DNA of 5,304 bases from Chloroflexota bacterium (GCA_002694895.1 NZNN01000041.1:4936-10239), one strand, 5' to 3'; counted from the stretch's first letter, positions 1 to 5,304 are shown. The notes: generated by a model from the letters alone, not told the origin. Translations and numbers: made by a program.

Positions 1-96
1 TGAAGTGCTTAGATTGTCTTCAATTATCTGAAAGCCACAAGATGTACAAAATTTAGAATCGTCAGGGATAGATTTATTACAATTATTACAATTCAT
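1..96 (-). CDS. Zinc-ribbon domain protein, N-terminal fragment (runs off left edge)
   Basis: Reading the - strand from an ATG at 96-94 gives 32 uninterrupted codons to the window edge. The peptide has two CxxC knuckles (Cys3/Cys6 and Cys17/Cys20) separated by ten residues, ending in CTSCGF. This is the usual pattern of a short N-terminal zinc ribbon (zinc-ribbon/DZR type) that binds one structural zinc. A good ribosome binding site, GAGGAA on the - strand (plus 101-106), lies 4 bases before the ATG and supports the start. Such ribbons typically head a longer protein, often with membrane or low-complexity segments, but the rest is outside the window, so function cannot be assigned. The gene is divergent from pstS and shares its control region. 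I am confident of the coding call and the zinc ribbon, and make no call on function. Confidence 0.75.
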   Translation of the reverse strand, partial: MNCNNCNKSIPDDSKFCTSCGFQIIEDNLSTS

Positions 97-158
97 TATA
101 TTCCTCAACTGAATTATCTTATTTTTCTTTAGTAAATTAAAGCTAAATTATGTTTAGT

Positions 159-177
159 AATATAATATTTTTATATT
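159..177. repeat. Short AT-only inverted repeat in the divergent control region
   Basis: AATATAA (159-165) and TTATATT (171-177) are perfect 7-bp inverted arms around a 5-base loop. The right arm overlaps the -10 of the proposed minus-strand promoter. It could be an operator or simply chance in AT-only DNA. A second word, TTTAGTAA, occurs twice nearby (128-135 and 153-160). Confidence 0.3.
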
Positions 178-199
178 ATTGAATGAAATCCATTGACAA
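170..199 (-). promoter_or_regulatory. Candidate promoter for the divergent zinc-ribbon gene
   Basis: On the - strand, TTGTCA (plus 199-194) is followed after 18 bases by TATAAA (plus 175-170). This would start transcription near 163 and give a leader of roughly 65 bases before the ATG at 96. Its -35 box overlaps the -35 box of the pstS promoter on the opposite strand. In such AT-rich DNA a TATAAA alone is weak evidence, so this rests on the -35 match and the position. Confidence 0.3.
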
Positions 200-220
200 A
201 GAATTGTGAAAAACTTATCA
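193..220 (+). promoter_or_regulatory. Candidate Pho box: three hexamers at 11-bp period upstream of pstS
   Basis: TTGACA (193-198), TTGTGA (204-209) and TTATCA (215-220) start exactly 11 bp apart and fit TTnnnA. Direct repeats with an 11-bp period are the hallmark of PhoB boxes in E. coli and PhoP boxes in Bacillus, where one regulator subunit binds each repeat on the same DNA face. Their place directly before pstS, the classical phosphate-starvation target, supports this reading. If the box replaces the -35, TAAATT (227-232) could be the -10 and transcription would start near 240. The hexamers do not match one published consensus exactly, and no phoB/phoP gene is in the window. Confidence 0.45.
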
Positions 221-221
221 T
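193..221 (+). promoter_or_regulatory. Sigma70-type promoter for the pst operon
   Basis: TTGACA (193-198) is a perfect -35 hexamer, followed after exactly 17 bases by TATCAT (216-221), which matches the -10 consensus at four of six positions, including T1, A2 and the final T. Transcription would begin near 228. It overlaps the 11-bp-period repeats, so the same bases may be read as a promoter or as a regulator site. A regulator bound there could also repress this promoter rather than activate it. Confidence 0.5.
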
Positions 222-269
222 TCAAATAAATTAGCAAAAGTGAAAATATTAACAAACTTAGAGTTATTA

Positions 270-1235
270 ATGTCAAATAATATAATTAGATTTTCTTTGA
301 TTCTTTTTAATTTATGGATAGTTTTAAGTATAATTTCTTGCTCTGCAATTAATGAAAACCAAATTCCATCATCATCTATTACTACAAATTTAGTAAATTT
401 AAAAGGAACGGTTGAAGTTGATGGATCGTCTACTGTTGCACCTCTTTCAGAAGCTGTTGCTGAAGAATTTAAAAAAATCTATTCTAAAGCTAATGTTCTA
501 GTTGGTATTTCAGGTACAGGAGGGGGATTTAAGCGATTTGTTATTGGTGAAATAGATATTTCTGATGCTTCAAGAGCAATAAAAGACAGTGAAACTAATC
601 AGGCTATTCAGAATGGTATTGATTATGCAGAACTAAGAATAGGATTGGATGGATTATCTGTAATGGTTAACCCGAATAATAATTTTGTTAATTGCTTAAC
701 ACTTACTGAACTTAATTTACTTTGGAAGCCTGGAAGCATAATTAATAATTGGAATCAAATACGTTCAACTTTTCCGAATAAAAAGATCAGATTATATGGT
801 CCCGGGACAGATTCTGGAACTTTTGGGTTTTTTACAGAAATTATAAATGATGAAGAAGGTGCAAGCCGCGATGATTATACAGCCTCAGAGGATGATAATG
901 TTTTAGTACAAGGCATAGCTGGTGATAATTATTCATTAGGATATTTTGGTTATGCTTATTATCTTTTAAACAAAGATAAATTAAAAGTTCTTGGTATAGA
1001 CAATGAAGATGGTAATGGTTGTATCTTTCCTGATTCCAGGGCAATTGATTCGGAGGTATATCCGATAACAAGACCTCTTTATATATATGTAAATAAATTT
1101 TCTTATAATACTAAACCTGTGGTAAAAGAATTTGTAAAATTTTATATGGAAAATGCCGCAAAATTAATTACAGAAATTGGTTATGTTCCTGTTAAAGATG
1201 AAGAGTACAAAAGTAATCTGGATAAATTTAGATGA
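270..1235 (+). CDS. pstS: PstS, phosphate-binding lipoprotein of the Pst ABC transporter
   Basis: Captures inorganic phosphate outside the membrane and delivers it to PstC/PstA. From the ATG at 270 the protein has 321 residues. A short n-region with Arg7, a hydrophobic stretch and a lipobox IISC put the lipidated cysteine at residue 24. Phosphate-site segments follow: DGSSTVAPL (51-59), SGTGGGFKRF (81-90), SDASR (98-102) and GPGTDSGTF (177-185). Further family blocks are YTASEDDNVLVQG (203-215) and LGYFGYAYY (223-231), close to SphX/PstS proteins. Cys142 and Cys251 could form a disulfide. An in-frame GTG at 240 would add ten residues, including a Glu in the n-region, and lies at or just after the predicted transcription start. 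I therefore prefer the ATG, although neither start has a strong Shine-Dalgarno. The gene is full length and heads the operon. Confidence 0.95.
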   Translation: MSNNIIRFSLILFNLWIVLSIISCSAINENQIPSSSITTNLVNLKGTVEVDGSSTVAPLSEAVAEEFKKIYSKANVLVGISGTGGGFKRFVIGEIDISDASRAIKDSETNQAIQNGIDYAELRIGLDGLSVMVNPNNNFVNCLTLTELNLLWKPGSIINNWNQIRSTFPNKKIRLYGPGTDSGTFGFFTEIINDEEGASRDDYTASEDDNVLVQGIAGDNYSLGYFGYAYYLLNKDKLKVLGIDNEDGNGCIFPDSRAIDSEVYPITRPLYIYVNKFSYNTKPVVKEFVKFYMENAAKLITEIGYVPVKDEEYKSNLDKFR

Positions 1236-1238
1236 AAA

Positions 1239-1260
1239 TAGAATGTGAAATAATATTCTA
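1239..1260 (+). terminator. Weak hairpin just after pstS (possible attenuator or mRNA-stabilising stem)
   Basis: TAGAAT (1239-1244) and ATTCTA (1255-1260) form a 6-bp stem around a 10-base loop, starting 3 bases after the pstS stop. The following sequence is T-rich (GTTTGATTGTTATGTTTG) but has no clean U-tract, so it is at best a leaky terminator. In many pst operons a stem-loop after pstS lets the binding protein be made in excess over the permease. That role is inferred here from position only. Confidence 0.3.
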
Positions 1261-1284
1261 GTTTGATTGTTATGTTTGTGAAAA

Positions 1285-1313
1285 TTTACATTTATTAATT
1301 ATTGCTTTACTAT
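1285..1313 (+). promoter_or_regulatory. Candidate internal promoter for pstC-pstA-pstB-phoU
   Basis: TTTACA (1285-1290) and TACTAT (1308-1313) are separated by 17 bases, matching the consensus at five and four of six positions. Transcription would start near 1320, about 27 bases before the pstC ATG. The 111-bp gap is the longest within the operon, which leaves room for such a site. AT-rich DNA makes chance matches common. Confidence 0.28.
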
Positions 1314-1346
1314 ATATAAATATACTAACCATACTTAAATAATAAT

Positions 1347-2270
1347 ATGAATTTGAATAATTCTGTGTTTGATTCTAAACGTGGGCATAGATTAAGAACA
1401 AAAATTGAAGGTAGGGTGGTAAATTTATTTGTAAGTATTTGTGCATTTATAACTCTTGTTGTTACTTTTGCAATAATATGGAATTTGCTTCAACAATCAA
1501 TTGGATTTTTTTCTCAGGTTTCTATAATAGAATTTTTTACAGAAAAAAGATGGTCTCCTATTTTAATTCCTAAATCTTTTGGAATTGCCCCATTGGTTGC
1601 CGGTACTTTTTTAGTAACTGTTATTTCATCTTTTGTTGCTGTTCCTGTAGGCTTAGCTGTAGCAATATATTTAGCCGAATATGCCCCGGAAACTGTACGT
1701 AAAATACTAAGGCCTGTATTAGAAGTATTAGCAGGAATTCCAACAGTTGTATATGGATATTTTGCTTTAACTTTTGTAACCCCATTACTTAAGATAGTTT
1801 TTCCAGAGATGATAATTTTTAATGCTTTGAGTGCTGGTTTGGTGATGGGAATTATGATAATCCCATTTGTTTCTTCTTTAACTGAAGATGCTTTAATATC
1901 TGTACCAAATTCATTAAGACAAGCCTCTTATGCATTAGGTGCAACCAGATTTGAAACTTCTATAAAAGTTGTTGTGCCAGCCGCATTATCAGGTATTGTA
2001 GCGGCATTTATATTAGGACTTTCTAGGGCTATTGGGGAAACTATGTTAGTAACAATAGCTGCCGGGGCTACTCCAAAATTAACCTTTAATCCAATAGAAA
2101 GTATTCAGACTATGACAGCATATATTGTACAACTTGCTTTAGGTGAAGCTGCTAATGGAAGTATTGAGTATCAATCGATTTATGCAGTAGGAATTTTATT
2201 ATTTGTTATTACTTTTTCAATGAATACATTAGGGCATTGGATTGTAAAGAGATGGCGAAATGTCTATTGA
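1347..2270 (+). CDS. pstC: PstC, phosphate ABC transporter permease
   Basis: One of the two membrane subunits that form the phosphate channel with PstA. The 307-residue length is normal for the family. A basic, cytoplasmic N-terminus (KRGHRLRTK, 11-19) is followed by about six hydrophobic segments, near 25-47, 83-109, 128-149, 158-177, 212-232 and 278-300. The loop coupling to PstB, the EAA-like region of binding-protein-dependent permeases, is visible at 193-214 (SYALGATRFETS...PAALSG), followed by SRAIGET (226-232). LAGIPTVVYGYFAL (129-142) is a family signature. The ATG at 1347 has no clear Shine-Dalgarno (preceding bases CTTAAATAATAAT), unlike pstB and phoU, but no better start is near. 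Its last 11 bases overlap pstA, which points to coupled translation. Confidence 0.95.
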   Translation: MNLNNSVFDSKRGHRLRTKIEGRVVNLFVSICAFITLVVTFAIIWNLLQQSIGFFSQVSIIEFFTEKRWSPILIPKSFGIAPLVAGTFLVTVISSFVAVPVGLAVAIYLAEYAPETVRKILRPVLEVLAGIPTVVYGYFALTFVTPLLKIVFPEMIIFNALSAGLVMGIMIIPFVSSLTEDALISVPNSLRQASYALGATRFETSIKVVVPAALSGIVAAFILGLSRAIGETMLVTIAAGATPKLTFNPIESIQTMTAYIVQLALGEAANGSIEYQSIYAVGILLFVITFSMNTLGHWIVKRWRNVY

Positions 2271-3141
2271 TCTTAAACCTAATCAAAATAATTTAAGCAG
2301 AAGGAAGTTTATCGGAATTGTATTTCTTGCTTTTTGTTTGTTAGGAGTTTTAGTAGCAATGATGGGATTGATTAGTTTGTTAATTCAGGTAATTTTACAA
2401 GGGTATGAATGGGTGACTCCAAATTTAATATTTAATTATCCTTCAAGGCATCCAGAACAAGCAGGATTATGGGCAGCTTTGATAGGAACTTTATATATGA
2501 TGGGATTAACTGCTTTAATAACTGTGCCGATTGGGATTGGTGCAGCTATTTATTTAGAAGAATATGCTCCTAAAAATTGGATAACAAGTTTTATTGAAAT
2601 AAACACATCAAATTTAGCCGGAATACCTTCCATAGTTTATGGGTTACTTGGATTATCAATATTTGTATATTTTTTAAAATTAGAAAGAAGTATTTTAGCA
2701 GGTTCATTAACAATGTCACTTTTAATATTACCAGTACTCATATTAGCCTCCAGGGAGGCAATTAAAGCTGTACCAAGCGCACACAGGGAAGCTGCATTTG
2801 CTTTAGGGGGAGATAAATGGCAGGTGGTTAAAATGGCAGTATTACCTACTGCATTCCCAGGTATATTAACTGGGGTGATATTAGCATTATCTAGAGCTAT
2901 AGGTGAAGCTGCTCCTATGGTGGCAATAACTGCTTTAGTATATATTACTTTTATACCTGTAACTCCAATGGATAGATTTACAGTTATGCCAATTCAAATT
3001 TTTAATTGGGTATCAAGGCCACAAGATGACTTTAGAGGATTAGCAGCCGGGGGTATTATTATTCTTTTAATTTTACTTTTATCTATGAATTCAATTGCTG
3101 TGATTTTACGAAATAAATTTCAAAAAAGATCTGAGGAATAA
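2260..3141 (+). CDS. pstA: PstA, phosphate ABC transporter permease
   Basis: Second channel subunit, partner of PstC, 293 residues and full length. A basic N-terminal tail (SRRK, 13-16) precedes a first hydrophobic segment (17-47). PSRHPEQAGLWAALIGT (61-77) is the typical PstA stretch before the second segment. LAGIPSIVYGLLGL (119-132) matches the PstC equivalent, and the EAA-like loop is at 175-205 (HREAAFALGGDKW...FPGILTG), followed by SRAIGEAAPM (211-220). A last hydrophobic segment spans about 262-283, before a basic end. The ATG lies inside the end of pstC, with an 11-bp overlap, and AAGAGATGG (2248-2256) upstream can serve as a partial ribosome binding site. This points to translational coupling and roughly equal amounts of the two permeases. 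Confidence 0.95.
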   Translation: MSIDLKPNQNNLSRRKFIGIVFLAFCLLGVLVAMMGLISLLIQVILQGYEWVTPNLIFNYPSRHPEQAGLWAALIGTLYMMGLTALITVPIGIGAAIYLEEYAPKNWITSFIEINTSNLAGIPSIVYGLLGLSIFVYFLKLERSILAGSLTMSLLILPVLILASREAIKAVPSAHREAAFALGGDKWQVVKMAVLPTAFPGILTGVILALSRAIGEAAPMVAITALVYITFIPVTPMDRFTVMPIQIFNWVSRPQDDFRGLAAGGIIILLILLLSMNSIAVILRNKFQKRSEE

Positions 3142-3155
3142 TTTAAAGGAACTTT

Positions 3156-3947
3156 ATGATAATGAATAATGAGCAAAATAAATCAAATATTATTTTGAAA
3201 GTAAAAAATCTTTCATTTTATTATGGAGCTTTTCAGGCTTTAAAAAATGTTTCTTTGGATATAGAAGCAAATAAAGTAACAGCTTTAATTGGGCCGTCCG
3301 GATGTGGAAAAAGTACTTTGCTAAGATGTTTTAATAGAATGAATGATTTGTTTTCAAATTCTAAAGTAGAAGGACAAATTATATTTGATGATTTAGATAT
3401 ATATACACAATCGATTGATCCTGTTTTGATAAGATCTAAAATTGGCATGGTTTTTCAAAAACCTAACCCGTTTCCTAAATCTATTTATGATAATGTTGCT
3501 TTCGGCTTGCGTATAAATGGATTTGCAGGTAATTATGATGAAGAAGTTGAAAGAGCTTTAATACAATCAGCACTTTGGGATGAAGTAAAAGATAGATTGA
3601 AAGATAATGCATTTTCATTATCAGGAGGACAGCAACAAAGATTATGCATTGCACGCGCACTTGCTATAAGACCTGATGTAATTTTATTAGATGAGCCAAC
3701 TTCTGCATTAGATCCAATAGGTACAGTTAAAATTGAAGATCTTATTAATGTATTGAAAAATGATTATACAATTATTATTGTTACACATAATATGCAACAG
3801 GCAGCAAGAGTTTCAGATAAAACAGCTTTTCTTCTTTCGGGGGAAGACAGATGTGGTATTTTAATTGAATATGATTATACACAAAATATATTTTCTAATC
3901 CAAAAATGAAAGAAACTGAAGATTATATAACAGGTAGATTTAGTTAG
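3156..3947 (+). CDS. pstB: PstB, phosphate ABC transporter ATP-binding protein
   Basis: Cytoplasmic ATPase that powers phosphate import, 263 residues and complete. All ABC motifs are intact: Walker [10 protein letters not shown] (46-54), Q-loop Gln101 in VFQKPNPFP, signature LSGGQ (155-159), Walker B VILLDE with catalytic Glu180, D-loop SALD (183-186) and switch His211 in [22 protein letters not shown] (102-119) and the ending EDYITGRFS are specific to PstB rather than other importers. [13 protein letters not shown] (228-240) is a longer variant of the usual short segment here. Start: the ATG at 3156 has AAAGGA (3145-3150) at 5 bases. A second in-frame ATG at 3162 is less well placed. The gene follows pstA by 14 bp in the same operon. 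Confidence 0.97.
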   Translation: MIMNNEQNKSNIILKVKNLSFYYGAFQALKNVSLDIEANKVTALIGPSGCGKSTLLRCFNRMNDLFSNSKVEGQIIFDDLDIYTQSIDPVLIRSKIGMVFQKPNPFPKSIYDNVAFGLRINGFAGNYDEEVERALIQSALWDEVKDRLKDNAFSLSGGQQQRLCIARALAIRPDVILLDEPTSALDPIGTVKIEDLINVLKNDYTIIIVTHNMQQAARVSDKTAFLLSGEDRCGILIEYDYTQNIFSNPKMKETEDYITGRFS

Positions 3948-3973
3948 TTATAATATTATTAAAGGATATTATT

Positions 3974-4627
3974 ATGCCTAGAGAAGAATTTAATAAAGCT
4001 TTAGAAGAATTGCAAATTAGTATTGATGCAGTAGAGAAAACTGTTAAAAAAATGATAAATGGCTCAATTGAAGCACTTAATACTCGAAATATTGATTTGT
4101 CTAACAAGATTATTGACATGGATGATATTGTAGATAAATATAAAGTTGAAATAGAAGCCAAAGCTATTTTTTTAATTGCAAGTGAGCAACCTGTTGCTAG
4201 TGATCTGAGAAAAATTATAACAATAATGAGAGTTATAATGGAACTTGAAAGAATGGCTGATTATGCTGAAGGTATAGCTAAAATTAATATTAGAATTGGT
4301 GATGTAGATCTTATTAAACCATTAATAGATATACCAGCCATGGCTGAACGTTCAATAGAAATGTTAACTTTGTGTTTAAAAGGATATAGGGAATCAAATG
4401 TTCAGATAGCAGAAAAAGTTTGTGATATGGATGATGAGATGGATGCTTTAAAAGATAGGGTAATTAATGAACTTATGCAGATTATTATGAGAGATCCTAC
4501 AACTTCTAGACAAGCAACATTTTTAATATTTATAGCCCATAATTTAGAAAGAATTGCAGATAGATCAACAAACATTGCTGAAGATACAATCTTTTTAGTT
4601 ACAGGGTCATCAAGAGATTTAAATTAA
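3974..4627 (+). CDS. phoU: PhoU, phosphate signalling regulator
   Basis: A cytoplasmic, all-helical protein that, in studied bacteria, connects the state of the Pst transporter to the PhoR-type sensor kinase and restrains phosphate uptake. It has 217 residues, the usual size. Two copies of the three-helix PhoU repeat are visible, each with the metal-binding ExxxD motif at matching spacing: ERMAD (Glu92/Asp96) and ERIAD (Glu192/Asp196). The segments EQPVASDLRKIITIMRV (71-87) and DPTTSRQATFLIFIAHNLE (174-192) are the corresponding conserved helices. AAAGGA (3961-3966) lies 7 bases before the ATG. It follows pstB by 26 bp. No phoR or phoB/phoP gene is in the window, so its partner kinase must be encoded elsewhere. 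Confidence 0.95.
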   Translation: MPREEFNKALEELQISIDAVEKTVKKMINGSIEALNTRNIDLSNKIIDMDDIVDKYKVEIEAKAIFLIASEQPVASDLRKIITIMRVIMELERMADYAEGIAKINIRIGDVDLIKPLIDIPAMAERSIEMLTLCLKGYRESNVQIAEKVCDMDDEMDALKDRVINELMQIIMRDPTTSRQATFLIFIAHNLERIADRSTNIAEDTIFLVTGSSRDLN

Positions 4628-4641
4628 TCAAAGGAGAATAT

Positions 4642-4932
4642 ATGTACGGTACAGTATTTAATTTAAACGTTAAAGAAGGACATAAAGATAAACTTATTGA
4701 AGTTATGGGAGCAAATGACAGAACTCCTGATGGTATGGTTGCGTGGTTTTTAATGAATCCAGATGATGATACAGATTTAATAGGTGTAGCAATCTTTGAA
4801 AATAAAGACGCTCATTTAGCTAATGCTAATAATCCTGATCAACATGAATATTTCGTTGCAATGATGGAACATTTAAATTCTGAACCAACTTGGACTGATG
4901 GAGAGTATGTAGCTGGACAGATAGTAAGGTAA
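4642..4932 (+). CDS. ABM-like dimeric alpha/beta-barrel protein of unknown role
   Basis: A 96-residue protein whose pattern fits the antibiotic-biosynthesis-monooxygenase (ABM)/dimeric ferredoxin-like barrel superfamily: a first strand (MYGTVFNLNV), a helix after KEGHKDK (11-21), strands around 31-39 and 44-53, a helix from DQHEYFVAMMEHL (66-78) and a final strand near 88-95. It has no signal peptide or membrane segment, so it should be cytosolic. Members include small cofactor-free monooxygenases, heme-handling enzymes and many proteins of unknown function; no diagnostic catalytic set is visible, so no reaction is claimed. A strong AGGAG (4632-4636) sits 5 bases before the ATG. The gene is 14 bp after phoU with no terminator between, so it is probably cotranscribed with the pst operon. 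Confidence 0.85.
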   Translation: MYGTVFNLNVKEGHKDKLIEVMGANDRTPDGMVAWFLMNPDDDTDLIGVAIFENKDAHLANANNPDQHEYFVAMMEHLNSEPTWTDGEYVAGQIVR

Positions 4933-4936
4933 TTTT

Positions 4937-5049
4937 TTGCTCAAACTTGAGTTAAGGTATAACTCAGCACGGGGCCGGTAATATATTAATGTTATTTAAT
5001 TCTTGTTGATTTATATTATTATTAAATGGATGTGTGTACATTTGAGCAA
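4937..5049. repeat. Inverted repeat bounding a 113-bp spacer element with a GC-rich patch
   Basis: TTGCTCAAA (4937-4945) and TTTGAGCAA (5041-5049) are perfect 9-bp inverted arms enclosing 95 bases. Inside are the hairpin at 4947-4967 and the patch GCACGGGGCCGG (4967-4978), 11 of 12 bases G or C in otherwise very AT-rich DNA. TTTT lies just outside both arms. This could be a structured RNA closed by a long-range helix, a small non-autonomous mobile element with terminal inverted repeats, or chance. I do not recognise it as any RNA family or element. Confidence 0.35.
4947..4967 (+). other. Hairpin after the ABM-like gene
   Basis: TGAGTTA (4948-4954) pairs with TAACTCA (4960-4966) around the loop AGGTA, and a closing U-G pair at 4947/4967 extends it to 8. 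It begins 14 bases after the stop codon at 4930-4932. No T-run follows; the only nearby one (4933-4938) lies before it. It therefore does not look like a Rho-independent terminator, though it could protect the 3' end of the pst transcript. TTGAG (4947-4951) can also pair with CTCAA (4940-4944 region), an alternative fold. Confidence 0.4.
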
Positions 5050-5067
5050 TTTTATTCCAATTAAAGA

Positions 5068-5122
5068 AAATAATAATAAAAATTGAAATAATAATAAAAA
5101 TTTGTAAATAAATAATAATAAT
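5068..5122. repeat. Degenerate AT-rich short repeat between convergent genes
   Basis: AAATAATAATAAAAATT occurs at 5068-5084 and again at 5086-5102, 18 bp apart, and a shortened copy AAATAATAATAAT is at 5110-5122. A T-run (5122-5128) follows on the + strand. It lies 24-78 bases past the stop of the right-hand gene. Slippage in AT-rich spacer DNA is the simplest origin; no function is visible. Confidence 0.5.
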
Positions 5123-5145
5123 TTTTTTCTTAACCATTTATTAAT

Positions 5146-5304
5146 TTATTGAATCCAAGAATCATCTAGACTTTTTATAAATAATTTTTTCAGATCATTG
5201 CCATCTACTTCAATTGGGCTTAATTTTATTACTCTGTGTTGAGGTAATGTAACTTTTACCAATTCATCTATATCTGATTCTTTATAACCTAAGTCTGATA
5301 ATTT
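5146..5304 (-). CDS. Iron-containing alcohol dehydrogenase, C-terminal fragment; probably hydroxyacid-oxoacid transhydrogenase (runs off right edge)
   Basis: On the - strand, 52 codons run from the window edge to a TAA at 5148-5146. The end of the protein includes LGYKESDIDELVKVTLPQHR (5-24), then KLSPIEVDGNDLKKLF. The combination LGY..DI..LV..TLPQ.R..KL.P....L..LF is what I recall from the C-terminus of hydroxyacid-oxoacid transhydrogenases (ADHFE1-type), which interconvert 4-hydroxybutyrate and 2-oxoglutarate with succinic semialdehyde and 2-hydroxyglutarate. These are members of the iron-containing alcohol dehydrogenase family. The nucleotide- and metal-binding parts lie outside the window, so another member, such as maleylacetate reductase-like or a plain dehydrogenase, remains possible. 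The gene is convergent with the pst operon and is probably not functionally related to it. Confidence 0.7.
   Translation of the reverse strand, partial: KLSDLGYKESDIDELVKVTLPQHRVIKLSPIEVDGNDLKKLFIKSLDDSWIQ

Noticed and set aside
841..1071. Open frame of 76 codons on the - strand inside pstS
   Set aside because: It lies wholly inside pstS, is rich in His, Leu and Tyr with no recognisable domain, and is explained by the codon pattern of the real gene on the other strand.
1302..1326. Alternative internal promoter TTGCTT (1302-1307) with TATACT (1321-1326)
   Set aside because: The spacer is only 13 bases, too short for a sigma70 promoter; TTTACA-17-TACTAT is the better pair.
3233..3448. Open frame of 71 codons on the - strand inside pstB
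   Set aside because: It is antisense to the Walker A region of an intact pstB, with no domain or convincing start signal.
3940..4161. Open frame of 73 codons on the - strand over the start of phoU
   Set aside because: It is antisense to the conserved N-terminal helices of phoU; the Ser/Ile-rich product is typical of a shadow frame.
4933..4980. Rho-independent terminator for the pst operon
   Set aside because: The hairpin at 4947-4967 is real on paper, but the T-run (4933-4938) comes before it rather than after, in both possible orientations the order is wrong for a classical terminator.
4967..4985. Resemblance of GGGGCCGGTAATA to the GCCGCGGTAATAC stretch of 16S rRNA
   Set aside because: The match is short and imperfect, and the surrounding sequence shows no further rRNA similarity, so it is likely coincidence.
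4964..5041. 25-codon frame on the - strand from ATG at 5041-5039 to TGA at 4966-4964, ending in LPAPC
   Set aside because: It has no ribosome binding site at a sensible distance, an Asn/Ile-rich product expected from AT-rich DNA, and no homology I can recognise. A short peptide gene cannot be excluded, but nothing supports it.

Overview
This AT-rich window carries a complete high-affinity phosphate uptake operon, all on the + strand: pstS (phosphate-binding lipoprotein), pstC and pstA (permeases), pstB (ATPase), phoU (regulator), and a small gene for a dimeric alpha/beta-barrel (ABM-like) protein. A truncated gene on the - strand lies at each edge. The left one encodes the N-terminus of a zinc-ribbon protein. 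The right one encodes the C-terminus of an iron-containing alcohol dehydrogenase, most like hydroxyacid-oxoacid transhydrogenase. I see no IS element, CRISPR array, tRNA or rRNA.

Organism: a bacterium with low GC and short spacers. PstS is a lipoprotein of the SphX-like type (GISGTGGG, YGPGTDSGTF, YTASEDDNVLVQG), with no Pelagibacter-style gene order ending in phoB. The PstB C-terminus ([21 protein letters not shown]) resembles what I recall from Chloroflexota and related groups. A streamlined, possibly marine Chloroflexota/Dehalococcoidia-like bacterium is my guess. This is inference from protein flavour, not a demonstrated placement.

Layout: 1-96 (-) zinc-ribbon protein, partial. 97-269 divergent control region, with a good sigma70-type promoter and three TTnnnA hexamers at an exact 11-bp period, which is the geometry of a PhoB/PhoP box. 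270-1235 pstS. 1236-1346 spacer with a weak hairpin and a possible internal promoter. 1347-2270 pstC, overlapping pstA (2260-3141) by 11 bp. 3156-3947 pstB. 3974-4627 phoU. 4642-4932 ABM-like gene. 4933-5145 convergent spacer, which holds a GC-rich patch inside a 9-bp inverted repeat, a 7-8 bp hairpin and an AT-rich short repeat. 5146-5304 (-) dehydrogenase C-terminus.

How the genes work together: PstS captures phosphate outside the membrane and passes it to the PstC/PstA channel, which PstB drives with ATP. PhoU links transporter state to the phosphate-responsive two-component system, whose genes are not in this window. The ABM-like protein sits 14 bp after phoU with a strong ribosome binding site and is probably cotranscribed; its role is unknown. 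The least explained part of the window is the 4937-5049 spacer element. The rest is a fairly standard pst operon, and I do not see strong evidence for a wholly new system.
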